DNA from: Sphingopyxis sp. H115
GTDB taxonomy: Bacteria; Pseudomonadota; Alphaproteobacteria; Sphingomonadales; Sphingomonadaceae
DNA: 64,000 nucleotides
Assembly: GCF_001468465.1 (NCBI RefSeq)
Contig: NZ_LNSA01000016.1
Coordinates: 34,124 to 98,123, forward strand
Direction: 5' to 3'
Shown here: positions 62,814-64,000 of the stretch, one piece after another
Layout: every line of letters starts with the position of its first letter
Position numbering within the stretch: the first letter of the stretch is position 1
Position numbers and translations under genes: made by a program
The notes under the pieces: generated by a model
What the model saw: only the letters and a program-made list of their open reading frames with translations
What the model was told of the DNA's origin: nothing
Databases searched by the model: none

Positions 62814-63653
62814 CTATTCGGCGTCCTGCTGTTCGGCCGCCTTCTGGAGCTGTCCCTTGGTCATGCCCGTCACGAGGACATCGCCCGACCCGGCAAAGCT
62901 CGCCGCCGGAAGTGTCGCGACGCGATTGCCGACCTCGACCGTCACCGCCTGCACGATGCCGCGGCCGGTCTGGCGCAGATCCTGCACATAGCCGATCACC
63001 TTGCCGCGAGCGTCGGTGACCGCCATGCCGGGTTCGACGGCGAACATGCCGGTACTGTTCGCCGCACCGCTTCCCGCCGCGGCAAGCTGGCCGAGGCCGC
63101 CCTGGAAGCTGCCCGCGACCGAACCGGCGCCGTTGGTGCTGCCTGAGACGTTCGACAGTGCCGAACCCGTCCGGTCGCGGACAGTCCCGACCGCACCGCG
63201 CGCGGAGCCCGTTGCGGTCGAAGCCGCGCCCCTTGCGGTGCTGACCGCACTCTGAGCCGTGGCCCCGACGAAATCGGTGCCGACCGCCTGCGCATCGATG
63301 CTGCCGCTGCCCGAGGCGCTGCCGGTGCCGCCGGCGCTGCCGCCGAGACTATTGCCGAGAAGGTCGCCGCCGCCGTTCGCCGAGCCTTTGCCATTCGCAT
63401 CGGCACTGCCCTTGCCGCGCACGCTGCCCGAACGGCGATCGACCTGCGCCTCGCCGTGCCCCGATCCGGCGAGTTCGCCCGCGCCGCCCAGCGTTCCGCC
63501 GATCGGTCCGGTCGGATTGCCGAGTGTCCCGCCCAGCGTTCCGCCCAAATTGCCGCCCAGCCCGCCGCTGCCGCCGAGCAGCTGCGCCGATGCCGGTGCC
63601 GAAAGGGCGATGGCCGAAGCCGCGAGTGCCGAAATGAAGATATGTTTTGCCAT
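62814..63653 (-). CDS. Glycine/serine-rich exported protein with C-terminal PRC-barrel-like domain
   Basis: A 279-residue protein with a clear signal peptide (MAKHIFISALAASAIALSAP, cut after ASA). Residues ~25-195 are a low-complexity Gly/Ser/Ala/Thr region with repeated LGG, GSG and GTL steps. The last ~75 residues resemble a PRC-barrel (MAVTDARGKVIGYVQDLRQTG pattern). Function unknown; it could be a surface-layer or matrix-type protein. AGGAG precedes the ATG at 63653. The terminator at 62744-62775 follows, and a subtilase gene lies upstream (90 bases). Confidence 0.75.
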   Translation of the reverse strand: MAKHIFISALAASAIALSAPASAQLLGGSGGLGGNLGGTLGGTLGNPTGPIGGTLGGAGELAGSGHGEAQVDRRSGSVRGKGSADANGKGSANGGGDLLGNSLGGSAGGTGSASGSGSIDAQAVGTDFVGATAQSAVSTARGAASTATGSARGAVGTVRDRTGSALSNVSGSTNGAGSVAGSFQGGLGQLAAAGSGAANSTGMFAVEPGMAVTDARGKVIGYVQDLRQTGRGIVQAVTVEVGNRVATLPAASFAGSGDVLVTGMTKGQLQKAAEQQDAE

Positions 63654-63745
63654 TGTCCTGCTCCTGAATCGGCCCGGAGGGGTGGGCCTTGCAGGGAAAA
63701 CGACGATGCTTCCGGTCTTCTTCCCGAAAAAATTCGGAATCGCGT

Positions 63746-64000
63746 TTATCGGCTGCCGCAACGTTCGCAAATCAGGCCGTGGCCATAGATTTTGTCGCGC
63801 CCCTTCTTGCCGAGGTCACGCGCCTCGAACACCAATGCGGTCACGGCGGGCGCGATCCGGTTGACCGACGGCGCCGGATAGCGGAGCGCGAGCCGGCCGG
63901 CGACCAGCGGCGCGGCGAAGGATGTTCCGCGCAGCCGGTCGGTACTCGCTGCGCCGGTGGCCGCCAGCACCGCATCGCCGGGCGCGGCGAAGTCGACATG
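63746..64000 (-). CDS. S8 family serine peptidase, C-terminal part (cut by window edge)
   Basis: The last ~84 residues of a subtilisin-family protease. GTSFAAPLVAG is the catalytic-serine block, preceded by VDFAAPGDAVLAATG, which is the standard C-terminal subtilase pattern. The Asp and His blocks lie outside the window. The last residues KIYGHGLICERCGSR are Cys-containing. It lies directly upstream of the glycine-rich exported protein in the same direction. The gene start is beyond base 64000. Confidence 0.85.
   Translation of the reverse strand, partial: HVDFAAPGDAVLAATGAASTDRLRGTSFAAPLVAGRLALRYPAPSVNRIAPAVTALVFEARDLGKKGRDKIYGHGLICERCGSR

Overview
The window is a GC-rich, gene-dense chromosomal segment of an alphaproteobacterium, almost certainly order Sphingomonadales and plausibly Sphingopyxis or a close relative. 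This rests on gene content and protein style: the rimP-nusA-ylxR-infB order, the Alph_Pro_TM protein, the infC/rsmI/yraN/gshB neighbourhood, an Mla-type operon with a STAS domain fused to the permease, and a short interspersed palindrome of a type I remember from sphingomonad genomes. The genus is a guess. I see no rRNA, tRNA, CRISPR array, transposase, integrase or prophage genes. Nearly all of the window looks like vertically inherited core or lineage-specific chromosome.

Layout. 1-4.3 kb: the leftward translation/transcription operon rimP-nusA-ylxR-infB (infB runs off the left edge). 4.4-9.6 kb: a cell-wall hydrolase and a VOC protein (rightward), then a HerA-like ATPase and an Alph_Pro_TM/TauE pair (leftward). 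9.6-12.2 kb: an NfrB-like glycosyltransferase with a secreted partner resembling the NfrA C-terminus. 12.4-17.2 kb: NhaA antiporter, DUF885 lipoprotein, and a tryptophan dioxygenase-like/kynureninase pair. 17.2-25.6 kb: alcohol dehydrogenase, D-aminoacylase-type amidohydrolase, exported methyltransferase, Cfa, a molybdopterin enzyme/cytochrome b561 pair and an acyl-CoA synthetase. 25.7-31.7 kb: the rightward chain lgt-midA-GNAT-pgeF-SLC13 and a cystathionine gamma-synthase-type enzyme. 31.9-36.2 kb: a HAD phosphatase and the Mla-type lipid transport operon. 36.3-40.2 kb: a Tat-exported alpha/beta hydrolase, a guanidinium-exporter-type SMR protein, a small TetR operon and an NRDE protein. 40.3-45 kb: infC, an LpoA-like lipoprotein, rsmI, yraN, gshB and dedA. 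45-55 kb: a small lipoprotein, pepN, an epimerase-like protein, DUF445, and an RND efflux operon. 55-57.8 kb: two GlsB-type membrane proteins, a 955-base geneless stretch, and nadA. 57.9-64 kb: a membrane protein, DUF4230, an MBL-fold hydrolase, a BlaI/M56 regulator pair, a glycine-rich exported protein and the end of a subtilase.

Genes are packed into short translationally coupled runs (ATGA, TGATG, GTGA or TTGA overlaps in many places). The clearest regulatory element is a BlaI-type operator between the -35 and -10 of the blaI/M56 promoter. Other regulatory candidates are a perfect TGTGA-N6-TCACA box, a TetR-type palindrome over the promoter of the tetR operon, a good promoter for the efflux operon, and an unusual ATA start codon for infC.

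The least explained parts are two geneless stretches. The first, 55.9-56.8 kb, has strong hairpins, a DnaA box and seven GANTC sites in 125 bases. The second, 62.4-62.8 kb, has a sigma-54-like promoter pointing into four consecutive hairpins. I found no clear defence or mobile system; these two noncoding stretches, the compact Nfr-like pair and the variant tryptophan dioxygenase are the best candidates for something undescribed.
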